Shown in pieces: positions 25,691 to 34,246 of a stretch of 64,000 nucleotides of DNA. The stretch's first letter is position 1; each line of letters opens with the position of its first letter. Position numbers and translations under genes: made by a program. The notes beneath the pieces were generated by a model. It was not told where the DNA came from and ran no database searches. It saw only the letters and a list, made by a program, of their open reading frames with translations. This DNA is from Variovorax sp. OV329 (lineage in GTDB: Bacteria > Pseudomonadota > Gammaproteobacteria > Burkholderiales > Burkholderiaceae_C): positions 1-64,000 of the forward strand of contig NZ_FOUG01000015.1 of the NCBI RefSeq assembly GCF_900114785.1, given 5' to 3'.

Positions 25691-26895
25691 CACGGACGCA
25701 CCGGCAAGGCGTTCATGCGTTCGCTGCCCAGCGTGAACCAGGTGAGCACCAGGGCGATGCCGGCGCCCAGCGTCATGCCGGCCACCATGGCGATGGGCGA
25801 GCCGTTGGTGAACACCGCGATGGCGCCCATCATCAGCGCGCCGGTGAGCATCTGCAGCGTGCCCATCAGCGCAGAGGCGGTGCCGGCGATGGCGCCATGC
25901 GCTTCCAAGGCGAGCACGCCGGTGGTGGGAATCACGAAGCCCATGAAGGCGCTGGCCGCGAAGTAAAGGCCGATCAGCACCCAGAAGTTGTCGCCGCCGG
26001 CCAGGAAGTAGGCCATAAGCAGCACCATCACCATGCAGCAGGCCAGCACCGCGCGCCGCACCAGCGGCACCAGGCCGATGCGCTCGCCCAGGGCGCCGGT
26101 GAACTGCGAGGTGCCGATGAAGCCTGCCGCGTTCACCCCGAAGGCCAGGCTGTACTGCGTGGGCGTAAGGCCGTAGTGGTCGATGAAGACGAAGGAGGAA
26201 TTGGCCAGGTAGACGAAGAAGCCGCCCATCGCGAAGCTGCCGATGAACACCAGCCCGAGGTAGTGCGGGTCGCGCAGCAGCAGCCAGTAGGCGCGCAGCG
26301 CCCCGCCCAGGCTGCTGTCCAGCCGGTGCTCGGGCCCGCGCGTCTCGCGCAGCATCGCCATCATCATCAGGATGCCGGCCACGCCCGCCACGGCCACCAC
26401 CCAGAACACGCCGCGCCAGCTCGACAGCGCGATCACCCCGCTGCCCGCCAGCGGCGCCAGGATCGGCGAAACGCTGAACACCAGCATCAGGAGCGACATG
26501 AGCCGCGCCGCGTCGGTGCCGGTGTGCAGGTCGCGCACCACCGCGCGCGGAATGGCCATGCCGGCCGCCGCACCCAGGCCCTGCAGGAAGCGCAGCAGCA
26601 CCAGGGTGTCCACGCTCTGCGCCATCGCGCAGCCCACGCTGGCTGCCACGAACATCGCCAGGCCGAAATACAGCGGCGGCTTGCGTCCCAGCATGTCCGA
26701 CACCGGGCCGTACAGCAGCTGGCCGATGCCCAGGGCCAGGAAGAAGACGGTGAGGCTCATCTGCACCGCGGCGATGTCCGCATGCAGGCTGGCGCCGATG
26801 GCCGGCAGCGCCGGCAGGTACATGTCGATGGCGAATGGCCCGATGGCCGAGAGCAGGCCCAGCACCAGGGCCATGCGCAGAAGTCGGGAAGTCAT
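25690..26895 (-). CDS. bcr: Bcr/CflA-type multidrug efflux MFS transporter
   Basis: This 401-residue protein of about twelve helices starts MTSRLLRMALVLGLLSAIGPFAIDMYLPALP, a sequence shape diagnostic of the Bcr/CflA (DHA1) subfamily. It also carries GQLLYGPVSDMLGRKPPL (motif A) and LRFLQGLGAAAGMAIPRAVVRDL. Known members export bicyclomycin, chloramphenicol or sulfonamides. It is the first gene of the three-exporter group. The 98 bp between it and the ogt gene contain no obvious regulator gene or hairpin. Confidence 0.92.
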   Translation of the reverse strand: MTSRLLRMALVLGLLSAIGPFAIDMYLPALPAIGASLHADIAAVQMSLTVFFLALGIGQLLYGPVSDMLGRKPPLYFGLAMFVAASVGCAMAQSVDTLVLLRFLQGLGAAAGMAIPRAVVRDLHTGTDAARLMSLLMLVFSVSPILAPLAGSGVIALSSWRGVFWVVAVAGVAGILMMMAMLRETRGPEHRLDSSLGGALRAYWLLLRDPHYLGLVFIGSFAMGGFFVYLANSSFVFIDHYGLTPTQYSLAFGVNAAGFIGTSQFTGALGERIGLVPLVRRAVLACCMVMVLLMAYFLAGGDNFWVLIGLYFAASAFMGFVIPTTGVLALEAHGAIAGTASALMGTLQMLTGALMMGAIAVFTNGSPIAMVAGMTLGAGIALVLTWFTLGSERMNALPVRP

Positions 26896-26993
26896 CGCGT
26901 GATTGTCGCCATTCGCTCAATGGCGAGGCGCGCAGTGGGTCACGGCGCTCTATGCTACGCAGGCGCAGTGGTCGCAGCCGATGGCGGGCGGGC

Positions 26994-27572
26994 CTAGGGC
27001 TGGCGCATTTCCTCGCGCGAGAACAGCGGCACGCTGCCGCTGTTGATGGCCGCCGCCTCGGCGCCCTCCACGGCCAGCATGCGCAGCTTGACCTGCGACC
27101 CGCCGTGGGCCGAGAAGCCACCGGGCTTGCCGCCGGCCGCCAGCACCCGGTGGCAGGGCACCACCGGCGCGAAGGGATTGAGGCCCAGCGCCTGCCCCAC
27201 CGCGCGCGCCTTGCCCTTGTCGCCCAGCGCGTTGGCCACTTCGCCGTAGGTGCGGGTCTCGCCCGGCGGAATGCGGCGGGCGAACTCGTACACGCGGCGA
27301 TGGAATTCGGAAACGCCGTGCCAGTCCAGCCCCACGTCGGCCAGGTCGTCGATGCCGCCGGTCAGCAGGTGGGTGATGCGCGCCATGGCCGCCTGCACGT
27401 CGGGCGGGGGCGAGCCTTCGCGCAGTTGAGGAAAGCGCTTGCGCATGCGGGCCCGCGTGGCGGCGCTGTCCGCCTCCGGCAACTGCACACCGACGATGCC
27501 GCGTGCGCTCCAGGCGATGCCGCAGCAGCCGTAGCGGGTGTCGAAGAGAGCGAAGCCTTCGGTGTTTGTCAT
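26994..27572 (-). CDS. ogt: methylated-DNA--protein-cysteine methyltransferase
   Basis: This 192-residue protein contains the suicide-enzyme active site VPCHRVLAAGGKPGGF with acceptor Cys140. RRIPPGETRTYGEVANALG and the helix-turn-helix segment AVGQALGLNPFAPVV lie upstream of it. It transfers the alkyl group from O6-methylguanine (or O4-methylthymine) to itself, irreversibly. The N-terminal half is the poorly conserved RNase H-like domain. The length suits Ogt rather than the two-domain Ada. It lies 14 bp after the LysR gene on the same strand and could be transcribed with it. Confidence 0.95.
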   Translation of the reverse strand: MTNTEGFALFDTRYGCCGIAWSARGIVGVQLPEADSAATRARMRKRFPQLREGSPPPDVQAAMARITHLLTGGIDDLADVGLDWHGVSEFHRRVYEFARRIPPGETRTYGEVANALGDKGKARAVGQALGLNPFAPVVPCHRVLAAGGKPGGFSAHGGSQVKLRMLAVEGAEAAAINSGSVPLFSREEMRQP

Positions 27573-27586
27573 GCTGCTGGCACTTC

Positions 27587-28567
27587 CTACTTGCGAGGAT
27601 GGGCACGCCGCCGGTTGGGCGGCACGTTCGGAGCAGGATCCGCGCGCGGCAGGTATCGGGCCTCGCGCAGGTCGACACTCGCACTCAGAAAATCCAGCAC
27701 GGCCCGCACGCGGGCCGGCAATCGGCCTCCCTTGCCCAGGTAGACGGCGTGGATCGGCTCGAGCTCGTGCGGGTTGTACTCCTCCAGCACCGGAACAAGC
27801 AAGCCCGCCGCTATATCACCCCGCACGTGGAAAAGGGAAAGCCGGCCCAGCCCCACCCCGTCGAGCACCAGCTGGCGCAGGCTTTCGCCGTCGCCTGCAC
27901 GCACGTTGCCGACGATGGGCACGTCCAGCTGCCGGCCATCGACCTTCAGCGGCCAGTCGGGCTGGCTGCGCCTGAAGGTGTTGCCCAGCCGGTTGTGCGC
28001 CAGCAGTTCCTGCGGCGTGGCCGGCGTGCCGTGGCGGGCCAGGTAGCCGGGCGAGCCGAGGATGGCCAGGCCGGTTTCGCCCAGCTTGCGCGCCACCAGG
28101 TCAGAGGACGGCAGCCGGCCCCATCGGATGGCGATGTCGGCGCGCTCCTCCATCAGGTCCACCACCCGGTCGGTGAGGCTGATGTCGAGCTGGATCTGCG
28201 GATGCATCTGCAGCATCGGCCCCACCAGCGGCAACAGCAGGCGCTGGCCGACGGCGGCGCTGGCGTTGATGCTCACCCGGCCCCGCGGCGTTCCGTCGGC
28301 GGCGGCGCTGTGCTCGGCCTCGTCCAGGTCGGCCAGCACCCGCACGGCGCGCTCGTAGTAGAGCTGCCCCTCGGGCGTGAGTTGCAGCTTGCGGGTGGAA
28401 CGGTGCAGCAGGCGCGTGCCCAGGCGGGCCTCGAGCCGGGCGATGAGCTTGCTCACCGCCGAAGGCGTCATGCCGAGCACGGCGGCGGCGGCCGAGAAGC
28501 TGCCGCGGTCCACCACCTGCACGAAGGCCTCCATGTCGCCGGAACGGTTGAGCTCGGTGCGTGGCAT
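27587..28567 (-). CDS. LysR-family transcriptional regulator
   Basis: This 326-residue protein has an N-terminal winged helix-turn-helix, MEAFVQVVDRGSFSAAAAVL followed by GMTPSAVSKLIARLEARLGT, and a LysR effector-binding domain of about 200 residues. The frame extends to a TTG at 28585. The ATG at 28567 (MPRTELNRSG) was preferred because it leaves the divergent promoter region free. LysR proteins usually control the divergent neighbour, here an MFS exporter starting at 28653, in response to a small ligand. The C-terminus ends in an Arg/Pro-rich tail of about 25 residues beyond the usual fold. Confidence 0.92.
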   Translation of the reverse strand: MPRTELNRSGDMEAFVQVVDRGSFSAAAAVLGMTPSAVSKLIARLEARLGTRLLHRSTRKLQLTPEGQLYYERAVRVLADLDEAEHSAAADGTPRGRVSINASAAVGQRLLLPLVGPMLQMHPQIQLDISLTDRVVDLMEERADIAIRWGRLPSSDLVARKLGETGLAILGSPGYLARHGTPATPQELLAHNRLGNTFRRSQPDWPLKVDGRQLDVPIVGNVRAGDGESLRQLVLDGVGLGRLSLFHVRGDIAAGLLVPVLEEYNPHELEPIHAVYLGKGGRLPARVRAVLDFLSASVDLREARYLPRADPAPNVPPNRRRAHPRK

Positions 28568-28573
28568 GTGGAT

Positions 28574-28622
28574 TCGTGACTTCAATTCATGGATGCTGGT
28601 CCAGGCGGCATTCTAGTCACGA
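28574..28622. promoter_or_regulatory. candidate LysR operator (interrupted inverted repeat)
   Basis: TCGTGACT at 28574-28581 and its exact complement AGTCACGA at 28615-28622 lie 33 bp apart in the divergent region between the LysR gene and the MFS gene. The 49-bp span is compatible with the recognition and activation sites of a LysR tetramer. The evidence is position and symmetry only. Confidence 0.35.
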
Positions 28623-28652
28623 GGGGCCCTCGCCATCACAGTACAGGGCATC

Positions 28653-29834
28653 ATGCCAATCGCCCTTCTCGCCCTCACCGCCGGTGCCTTTGGCATCGGC
28701 ACCACCGAGTTCGTCATCATGGGCCTGCTGATGCAGGTCTCGGCGGATCTCCATGTCTCCATCGCCACTGCCGGCCTGCTGATCTCGGGCTATGCGCTCG
28801 GGGTGGCCGTCGGCGCCCCGGTGCTCACCATCGCCACCCGCAAGCTGCCGCACAAGACCGTGCTGCTGGCGCTGATGGCGGTGTTCACGCTGGGCAACAT
28901 CGCCTGCGCGATCGCGCCCACCTACGAAAGCCTGATCGCGGCCCGCGTGCTCACCTCGCTGGCCCACGGCACCTTCTTCGGCGTCGGCTCGGTGGTGGCC
29001 ACTGGCCTGGTGCCGCCGGAGCGCCGCGCCTCGGCCATCGCCATCATGTTCACCGGCCTGACCGCCGCCACGCTGCTGGGCGTGCCGGCCGGTGCATGGC
29101 TGGGCCTGCACCACGGCTGGCGCGCCACCTTCTGGGCGGTCGCGGTGATCGGGGTCATCGCCTTCGTGGTGCTGGCCGTCTTCGTGCCGCGCGACAGCGC
29201 GCAGAAGGCCGAGCGTGTCGCTCTGCGCGACGAGCTCGCGGTGCTCGCCCGTCCCCAGGTGCTGCTGGGCCTGGCCATCACGGTGTTCGGCTTCGCCGGC
29301 GTGTTCGCCCTCTTCACCTATGTGCAGCCGCTGCTGACCCGCCTGGCGGGCCTGCCGGAATCGGCCGTGTCGCCGGCCCTGCTGCTCATGGGCGCCGGGC
29401 TGGCCGTGGGCAACATCGCCGGCGGCAAGCTGGCCGACCGGGCCCTGATGCCCGCCCTGATGGGCAGCCTCGCGGCCCTCGCGCTGGTGCTGGTGGCGAT
29501 GCCGCTGGCACTTCAGACGGCGGTCGGCGCCTTCCTCTTCGTCGCGCTGCTGGGCGCGGTGAGCTTCGCCACCGTGGCACCGATGCAGATGCGCGTGCTG
29601 GACAAGGCGTCTGGCGCCGGCCAGAACCTGGCGTCCAGCCTGAACATCGCCGCCTTCAACCTGGGCAACGCGCTGGGTGCCGGCGCGGGCGGACTCGCTA
29701 TCAGCCACGGCGCGGGCCTGCCCTCGCTGGGCTGGGTGGCCGCGGTGCTGACCGTCATCGGCCTTGCGCTGACGCTGTGGAGCCGCAGCCTCGACCACCG
29801 CGAGGCGCGACTGGCCTGCACGGCTGCCGCCTGA
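28653..29834 (+). CDS. MFS transporter, DHA1 (AraJ/sugar-efflux-like)
   Basis: This 393-residue inner-membrane protein of about twelve helices begins MPIALLALTAGAFGIGTTEF, then VIMGLLMQVSADLHVSIATAG. This is the typical opening of AraJ/YdhP-type exporters. Later blocks include VLTSLAHGTFFGVGSVVATG and VPAGAWLGLHHGWRATFW. Members export sugars, arabinose-like compounds or drugs; the substrate is not predictable. The gene is divergent from the LysR regulator, which is its likely controller. Confidence 0.9.
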   Translation: MPIALLALTAGAFGIGTTEFVIMGLLMQVSADLHVSIATAGLLISGYALGVAVGAPVLTIATRKLPHKTVLLALMAVFTLGNIACAIAPTYESLIAARVLTSLAHGTFFGVGSVVATGLVPPERRASAIAIMFTGLTAATLLGVPAGAWLGLHHGWRATFWAVAVIGVIAFVVLAVFVPRDSAQKAERVALRDELAVLARPQVLLGLAITVFGFAGVFALFTYVQPLLTRLAGLPESAVSPALLLMGAGLAVGNIAGGKLADRALMPALMGSLAALALVLVAMPLALQTAVGAFLFVALLGAVSFATVAPMQMRVLDKASGAGQNLASSLNIAAFNLGNALGAGAGGLAISHGAGLPSLGWVAAVLTVIGLALTLWSRSLDHREARLACTAAA

Positions 29835-29875
29835 GGCTTGCTTTTGGCAGCAGCCGCCACCACACTTTGGCGGTC

Positions 29876-30232
29876 ATGGCCATCGCACACGCTGTCTCGG
29901 GTGAAGTCGTCGACCTGCTCGCGCCGGGCGGAGTCACCACGCCGGACAAGACCCTGGCCCTGTTCAAGGCCAAAGACCTGGAGGTGATGCGCATCGTGCT
30001 GCCCGCCGGCAAGCGGGTGCCGGACCACAGCGTGCCGGGCTCGATCACGGTGCAGTGCCTGGGCGGCCAGGTCGAGCTCTTCCTGCCGCACCAGACGGCC
30101 GTGCTGTCAGCCGGCCAGTTCGCCTACGTCGGCGGCGGCGTGCCGCACGGCCTGCATGCGCTGAAGGACAGCGACCTGCTGGTCACCATCGCCATCAGCG
30201 GCAACGGCAACACATCGACCACAACGGGCTAG
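29876..30232 (+). CDS. small cupin-like protein
   Basis: This 118-residue protein has the beta-barrel rhythm of a single cupin domain. LEVMRIVLPAGKRVPDHSVPGSITVQCLGG includes a His/Asp-type metal position, with a second half around AGQFAYVGGGVPHGLHAL. It probably binds a metal or small ligand; the catalytic activity, if any, is unknown. The first cupin motif keeps only one clear His (DHSV), so metal binding may be incomplete. The ATG at 29876 is 42 bp after the MFS gene, so co-transcription is plausible. The stop overlaps, tail to tail, the stop of the DUF2789 gene. Confidence 0.8.
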   Translation: MAIAHAVSGEVVDLLAPGGVTTPDKTLALFKAKDLEVMRIVLPAGKRVPDHSVPGSITVQCLGGQVELFLPHQTAVLSAGQFAYVGGGVPHGLHALKDSDLLVTIAISGNGNTSTTTG

Positions 30233-30462
30233 GCTCGCAGGCGGACGTTGAGCTGGTCGACCAGTTCGATCCAGTCGGCGTCGCCGTCGAATTCTTCCCG
30301 CAGGAACTGCGCCTGCGCCGGGGACCAGAAAGGCGCATCGGCCAGCTTGATGTCCTCGGCCAGGGGCCGGTGCTGTGCGATGAAAGCGTCGATGGCGGCG
30401 GCGTTGCTCGGCAGACCAAGCTGGTCGAACAAGGCGCGCAGGGTGTGTTCACTGAGATCCAT
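30229..30462 (-). CDS. DUF2789 family protein
   Basis: This 77-residue protein reads MDLSEHTLRALFDQLGLPS, then IDAFIAQHRPLAEDIKLADA and FWSPAQAQFLREE. This matches the small acidic DUF2789 family found in many proteobacteria. It is predicted helical and soluble. No function is known to me. An upstream Met would add three residues (MRR), but the family usually begins MD. The gene is convergent with the cupin gene (2-bp stop overlap) and divergent from the hydrolase gene at 30538. Confidence 0.88.
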   Translation of the reverse strand: MDLSEHTLRALFDQLGLPSNAAAIDAFIAQHRPLAEDIKLADAPFWSPAQAQFLREEFDGDADWIELVDQLNVRLRA

Positions 30463-30537
30463 GCGGCGCATTCTGGCGCGGCTGGGGAAGAATCCGAAAT
30501 CCGCGCATCCCTTGTCGCAATGTAGGAATCGTCCAGC

Positions 30538-31206
30538 ATGAGCAACTCCCAGTCCATACGCATCCAGATCGACGCCGACACCAGCGTGTCGGGCCTTCTT
30601 CTGGTTCCTCCCGATGCCAGGGCCATTTATGTGCTGGCCCACGGCGCGGGCGCCGGCATGGCGCACGCCTTCATGGCCGCGGCCGCCCAGGGGCTGGCCG
30701 AGCGCGGCGTGGCCACCCTGCGATACCAGTTCCCCTACATGGAGCGTGGCAGCAAGCGCACCGATTCGCCCGCCGTGGCGCATGCCGCGGTGCGCGCGGC
30801 CGTGGCACATGCGGCGCAGGCCCTGCCCGGGATGCGCCTGTTTGCCGGCGGGAAGTCCTTCGGCGGGCGGATGACCTCGCAGGCCCAGGCGGTCCAGGCG
30901 CTGCCGGGCGTGCAGGGCCTGGTGTTCCTGGGCTTTCCGCTGCACACCGATGGCGCGCCGGCCACCACGCGTGCCGAGCACCTGCGCGAGGTGCGCATCC
31001 CCATGCTCTTCGTGCAGGGCACGCGCGACAAGCTGGCGGACATCGGCCTGGTGCGGGAGCTGGCTGCGCAGCTCGGTGACTCCGTCACGCTGATGGAGAT
31101 CGTCGAGGCCGACCATTCCTTCCACGTGCTGGTCCGCTCCGGCCGCAAGGACCCGGAGGTGCTCCGGGAAGTGCTGGACGGCGCGGCCGCCTGGATGCTG
31201 CGCTGA
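30538..31206 (+). CDS. alpha/beta hydrolase, KANL3/Tex30-like
   Basis: This 222-residue protein has an alpha/beta-hydrolase fold with YVLAHGAGAGMAHAFMAAAA (oxyanion region), a nucleophile elbow GKSFGGRMTS, and a late His in EADHSFHVLVRSG. Small soluble members of this group are annotated as dienelactone-hydrolase-related or KANL3/Tex30-type; the physiological substrate is not established. The Asp of the triad is probably in VQGTRDKLAD. It stands alone on the plus strand, with no operon partner. Confidence 0.88.
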   Translation: MSNSQSIRIQIDADTSVSGLLLVPPDARAIYVLAHGAGAGMAHAFMAAAAQGLAERGVATLRYQFPYMERGSKRTDSPAVAHAAVRAAVAHAAQALPGMRLFAGGKSFGGRMTSQAQAVQALPGVQGLVFLGFPLHTDGAPATTRAEHLREVRIPMLFVQGTRDKLADIGLVRELAAQLGDSVTLMEIVEADHSFHVLVRSGRKDPEVLREVLDGAAAWMLR

Positions 31207-31212
31207 GCCGCC

Positions 31213-31713
31213 CTAGAAGCTCTTGAGCCAGGCCCCGAGCACGGCGCCCAGCAAGGCGGCCACGGCGGTCGCCAGGGGCAGCCACCACCGCCGGTCCTTC
31301 TGCTGGTCCAGGGCGCGCGAATGCAGGTCGACGGCGGTGTCGATCAGCGACCGGATGTCGCCGGCCGACATGGGCTCGCGCGACACGCGCGCCATGTCCC
31401 CCTCGCCCAGTGCGAGCACCTCGGCCATCGACAGGCGCCGCTCCTCGTCGACGTGGAAGCGCTTGGGGTACTGGCGGCGCCAGACCAGTGCCGCGCCCTG
31501 CCGCTCGCCGTCCAGGCGGAAGAACTCGGGATGGTCCTCGAAGATGCGGCGCCAGTAGGCCGCCTGGCTGGCGTCGCCTGAGATGCGCTCGGCCCAGCCC
31601 GGGAAATCCTGCCAGTAGAACTTGTAGGTGCCCATGACCTGGATGGCGGCGATCACGTCCGCCAGGCGCCGGGTGTCGGCCAGGTAGGGCGAGAGCGAGT
31701 CGGTGCGTGCCAT
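31213..31713 (-). CDS. uncharacterised tail-anchored protein
   Basis: I do not recognise a family for this 166-residue protein. The soluble part has YKFYWQDFPGWAERISGD and a Trp/Arg-rich block (YWRRIFEDHPEFFRL, then ALVWRRQYPKRFHVDEERR). A C-terminal hydrophobic helix, about residues 145-163 (WWLPLATAVAALLGAVLGAWL), could anchor it in the inner membrane with the bulk in the cytoplasm. It follows the RidA-like gene by 20 bp on the same strand and may be co-transcribed. Its stop lies 6 bp from the convergent hydrolase stop. Confidence 0.75.
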   Translation of the reverse strand: MARTDSLSPYLADTRRLADVIAAIQVMGTYKFYWQDFPGWAERISGDASQAAYWRRIFEDHPEFFRLDGERQGAALVWRRQYPKRFHVDEERRLSMAEVLALGEGDMARVSREPMSAGDIRSLIDTAVDLHSRALDQQKDRRWWLPLATAVAALLGAVLGAWLKSF

Positions 31714-31733
31714 GTGTCGCGCTTCGCTGCGGC

Positions 31734-32132
31734 TCAGGCGGCGGCGGCGCGCAGGGCCGTGACCTCGATCTCGATCTTCATGCGCGGATCGGCCAGGCCG
31801 GCCGAGATCATCATGGCCGCCGGCCGCACCTCGCCGAAGTACTTGCGCAGCACCGGCCAGCAGGGCTCGAAGTCGTCGCCGTCGGGCAGCACGTAGGTCA
31901 CGCGCACCACGTCGTTCAGGCCGGCGCCGGCGTCGCGCAGCGCGGCCTCGATGTTCTTCAGGCACTGCTCGGCCTGCGCCACCACGTCGTCCGAGATGGT
32001 CATGGCCGCGTAGTCGAAGCCGGTGGTGCCCGACACGAACACCCACTCACCCACGACCACGGCGCGCGAGTAGCCGATCTGCTGCTCGAAGGTGGAGCCG
32101 GAGCTGATGAGTCGCTTCTGCCGTGCCGTCAT
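31734..32132 (-). CDS. RidA/YjgF-family protein lacking the key arginine
   Basis: This 132-residue protein has the RidA fold pattern: ISSGSTFEQQIGYSRAVVVGEWVFVSGTTG near the start, EQCLKNIEAALRDAGAGLND in the middle, and KIEIEVTAL at the end. RidA trimers hydrolyse reactive enamine/imine intermediates from pyridoxal-phosphate enzymes. The position that carries the catalytic Arg in RidA (PARsxx) reads RPAAMMI, so classic deaminase activity is unlikely. It probably belongs to another Rid subfamily. Confidence 0.88.
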   Translation of the reverse strand: MTARQKRLISSGSTFEQQIGYSRAVVVGEWVFVSGTTGFDYAAMTISDDVVAQAEQCLKNIEAALRDAGAGLNDVVRVTYVLPDGDDFEPCWPVLRKYFGEVRPAAMMISAGLADPRMKIEIEVTALRAAAA

Positions 32133-32249
32133 GGGCTATTCCTTTTGCAAGATGGGTTCGGAGGGGCCCGATTCTGGCCCAGCGGGACGCGTCGCGCGGA
32201 GCCGACGGAGGGTGTCGCCTTTGCGCTCGAGCGGCCTTAAGCTAACACC

Positions 32250-33389
32250 ATGAAACAAAGACGCCGGCGCCACGCACGCGCCTACCTGGCTCCCCTGCTT
32301 GTGTTGGCCGTCATCGCAGGCGCCGGTTTCTATTTCCTCGGCGTGCTGGAACGGGGCGAGCCGCCAGGGCCGCCAGTCGGCCTGACCGGGAGCGCGGGCC
32401 CCAAGCCGGCGGCCGAGCGCACGGCGACCCTTCCCGCCCTGAACCTGCCGGCCGACGACGCCATCCACGGCTCGGGCATGGAGTGGTGGTACTACAGCGG
32501 CATCCTCGACGCCCAGCCCACGGGCAACCGATACGCCTTCCACGTGGCGGTCTTCGTGGCCAACGCCCTGGTCAAGCACACGGTGATGCAGGTCGCGATG
32601 ACCGACCTGCAGACCGGCCAGCGCTACACCCGCCAGAGCCGCACGGCCGGGCTGCCGGCCCAGCTGGACAAGGCCGGTTTCGACTTCCGGCAGGACGGCT
32701 GGCAGGTCTCGGGCTCGGGGCCGATGCATTCGATCAAGACCGAGTTCGACGGTGTCGAGCTCACGCTCCAGCTGCGCGACGAGCATCCGGTGGTGGCGCA
32801 CCGGGCCTCCGGCTCGCAGACACCGGGCCTGCTGGACTTCGGCGAGTCGGGCATCAGCTACTACTACTCGCGCCCGCGCATGAGCGCGACGGGTGAAGTC
32901 CGCGTCGGCAAGCAGGCGTCGGCCCAAGCGCTGAAAGGCACGGTCTGGTTCGACCACCAGTGGGGCGACTTCGACGTCACCCGCCTGGGGTGGAACTGGC
33001 TGGCATTGCACCTGTCGGATGGCTCGGACGTGATGGTCTACCAGCTCTTCGACCGCGAAGGCCACGGCATCGTCACCACCGGCACCCTCACGCGCACCGG
33101 CGCGTCGCGGCCCCTGGCACCCGGCGAGGTTTCGCTGACGCCGATGCGAACCTGGACCAGTCCGCGCAGCAAGATCGAATACGCGGTCGACTGGAAGCTG
33201 CAGCTGCCGACTGGCGAGCACCATATCCAGCCCTTCTTCGACAACAGCGAATTCGACGCCAGCGCCAGCAGCGCCAACATCTACTGGGAAGGCCCCGTGC
33301 GCGTCAGCGGCAGTGCGAAGGGCGAGGGCTTCATGGAACTGAGCGGCTACGAAAGGCTGCGGCCGACGCCGGCGGCTTCTTCGAAATAG
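32250..33389 (+). CDS. lipocalin-like/CrtC-AttH family protein
   Basis: This 379-residue protein has an N-terminal membrane anchor or uncleaved signal (residues 11-31) and then a two-lobed lipocalin-like region. EWWYYSGIL is a hallmark of the AttH/CrtC family, and WFDHQWGDF of its second half. Relatives include carotenoid 1,2-hydratase and secreted hydroxyneurosporene-type enzymes. Most members in non-photosynthetic bacteria have no proven activity, and some sit beside ABC exporters as the AttH component. No carotenoid genes are near, so hydratase activity is not implied. It likely acts in the periplasm. Confidence 0.85.
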   Translation: MKQRRRRHARAYLAPLLVLAVIAGAGFYFLGVLERGEPPGPPVGLTGSAGPKPAAERTATLPALNLPADDAIHGSGMEWWYYSGILDAQPTGNRYAFHVAVFVANALVKHTVMQVAMTDLQTGQRYTRQSRTAGLPAQLDKAGFDFRQDGWQVSGSGPMHSIKTEFDGVELTLQLRDEHPVVAHRASGSQTPGLLDFGESGISYYYSRPRMSATGEVRVGKQASAQALKGTVWFDHQWGDFDVTRLGWNWLALHLSDGSDVMVYQLFDREGHGIVTTGTLTRTGASRPLAPGEVSLTPMRTWTSPRSKIEYAVDWKLQLPTGEHHIQPFFDNSEFDASASSANIYWEGPVRVSGSAKGEGFMELSGYERLRPTPAASSK

Positions 33390-33416
33390 CGCGGCGGACG
33401 GCATGACAATCGCGTC

Positions 33417-34112
33417 ATGTCCTCCGCCCCCACCCTTCTCCTGTCCCCGCTCGAGATCCGCGTGCTCGGCGTGCTGTCCGAAAAGCAGCGCACCGTGCCC
33501 GACAGCTATCCGCTCACCCTGAACTCGCTGCTGTCCGGCTGCAACCAGAAGACCAGCCGGCACCCGGTGATGGAGGTCAGCGAAGCGCAGGCGCAGTTGA
33601 CCCTGGAAAGCCTCAAGCGCTACAGCCTGATCACCGAATCGAGTGGCGGCCGCGCCTACCGCTATGGCCACAACATCGACGGCGTGCTGCGCGTTCCATC
33701 GCAATCCGTGGCGCTGCTCACGGCCCTGATGCTGCGCGGGCCGCAGACCGCGGGCGAGTTGCGCATCGCCTGCGACCGCATGCACAACTTCGCCGACATC
33801 TCGTCGGTGGAAGCCTTCCTGGACGAGTTGGCCGAACGGCCGGCGGGCGCGCTGGTGGTCAAGCTGGCCCGCCTGCCCGGCGCGCGCGAGCAGCGCTGGG
33901 CGCATCTGCTGGGCGGCCCTCCTCCGCAGGACGCCCTGCCCGCCGCGGGCGACATGCCTGCCGCTGCCCCTCGCAGCTTCGAGCCGGGCCTGGACGAAGT
34001 CGCCACGCTCAAGTCCCGTGTCGCCCGCCTGGAGGAAGACCTCGCCGCGACGCGCGAGGCGCTGCAGCGCGTCTGTGACGAATTGGGTATGTCGAAAGCG
34101 CTGTGGCCATAA
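33417..34112 (+). CDS. yceH: YceH/DUF480 family protein
   Basis: This 231-residue protein matches YceH, with LSPLEIRVLGVLSEKQRTVP, LNSLLSGCNQKTSRHPVMEV and FADISSVEAFLDELAER. The family contains tandem winged-helix folds and is thought to be a DNA- or protein-binding regulator, but its role is unknown. A C-terminal coiled coil (VATLKSRVARLEEDLAATREAL) is typical and suggests oligomerisation. It follows the lipocalin-like gene after 27 bp, so read-through transcription is likely. Confidence 0.92.
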   Translation: MSSAPTLLLSPLEIRVLGVLSEKQRTVPDSYPLTLNSLLSGCNQKTSRHPVMEVSEAQAQLTLESLKRYSLITESSGGRAYRYGHNIDGVLRVPSQSVALLTALMLRGPQTAGELRIACDRMHNFADISSVEAFLDELAERPAGALVVKLARLPGAREQRWAHLLGGPPPQDALPAAGDMPAAAPRSFEPGLDEVATLKSRVARLEEDLAATREALQRVCDELGMSKALWP

Positions 34113-34246
34113 AGCACTCATTCCCACACGCGCCGAGGCGAACGGCCTACACTGGTTTTGAAAGTTGCCCTCAACAGTGCAGGATGAGTGCGTGACATCT
34201 GGTGACATCACGCGCTGGTCCCAGCCTTCCAAAAGGAGGAAACGTG

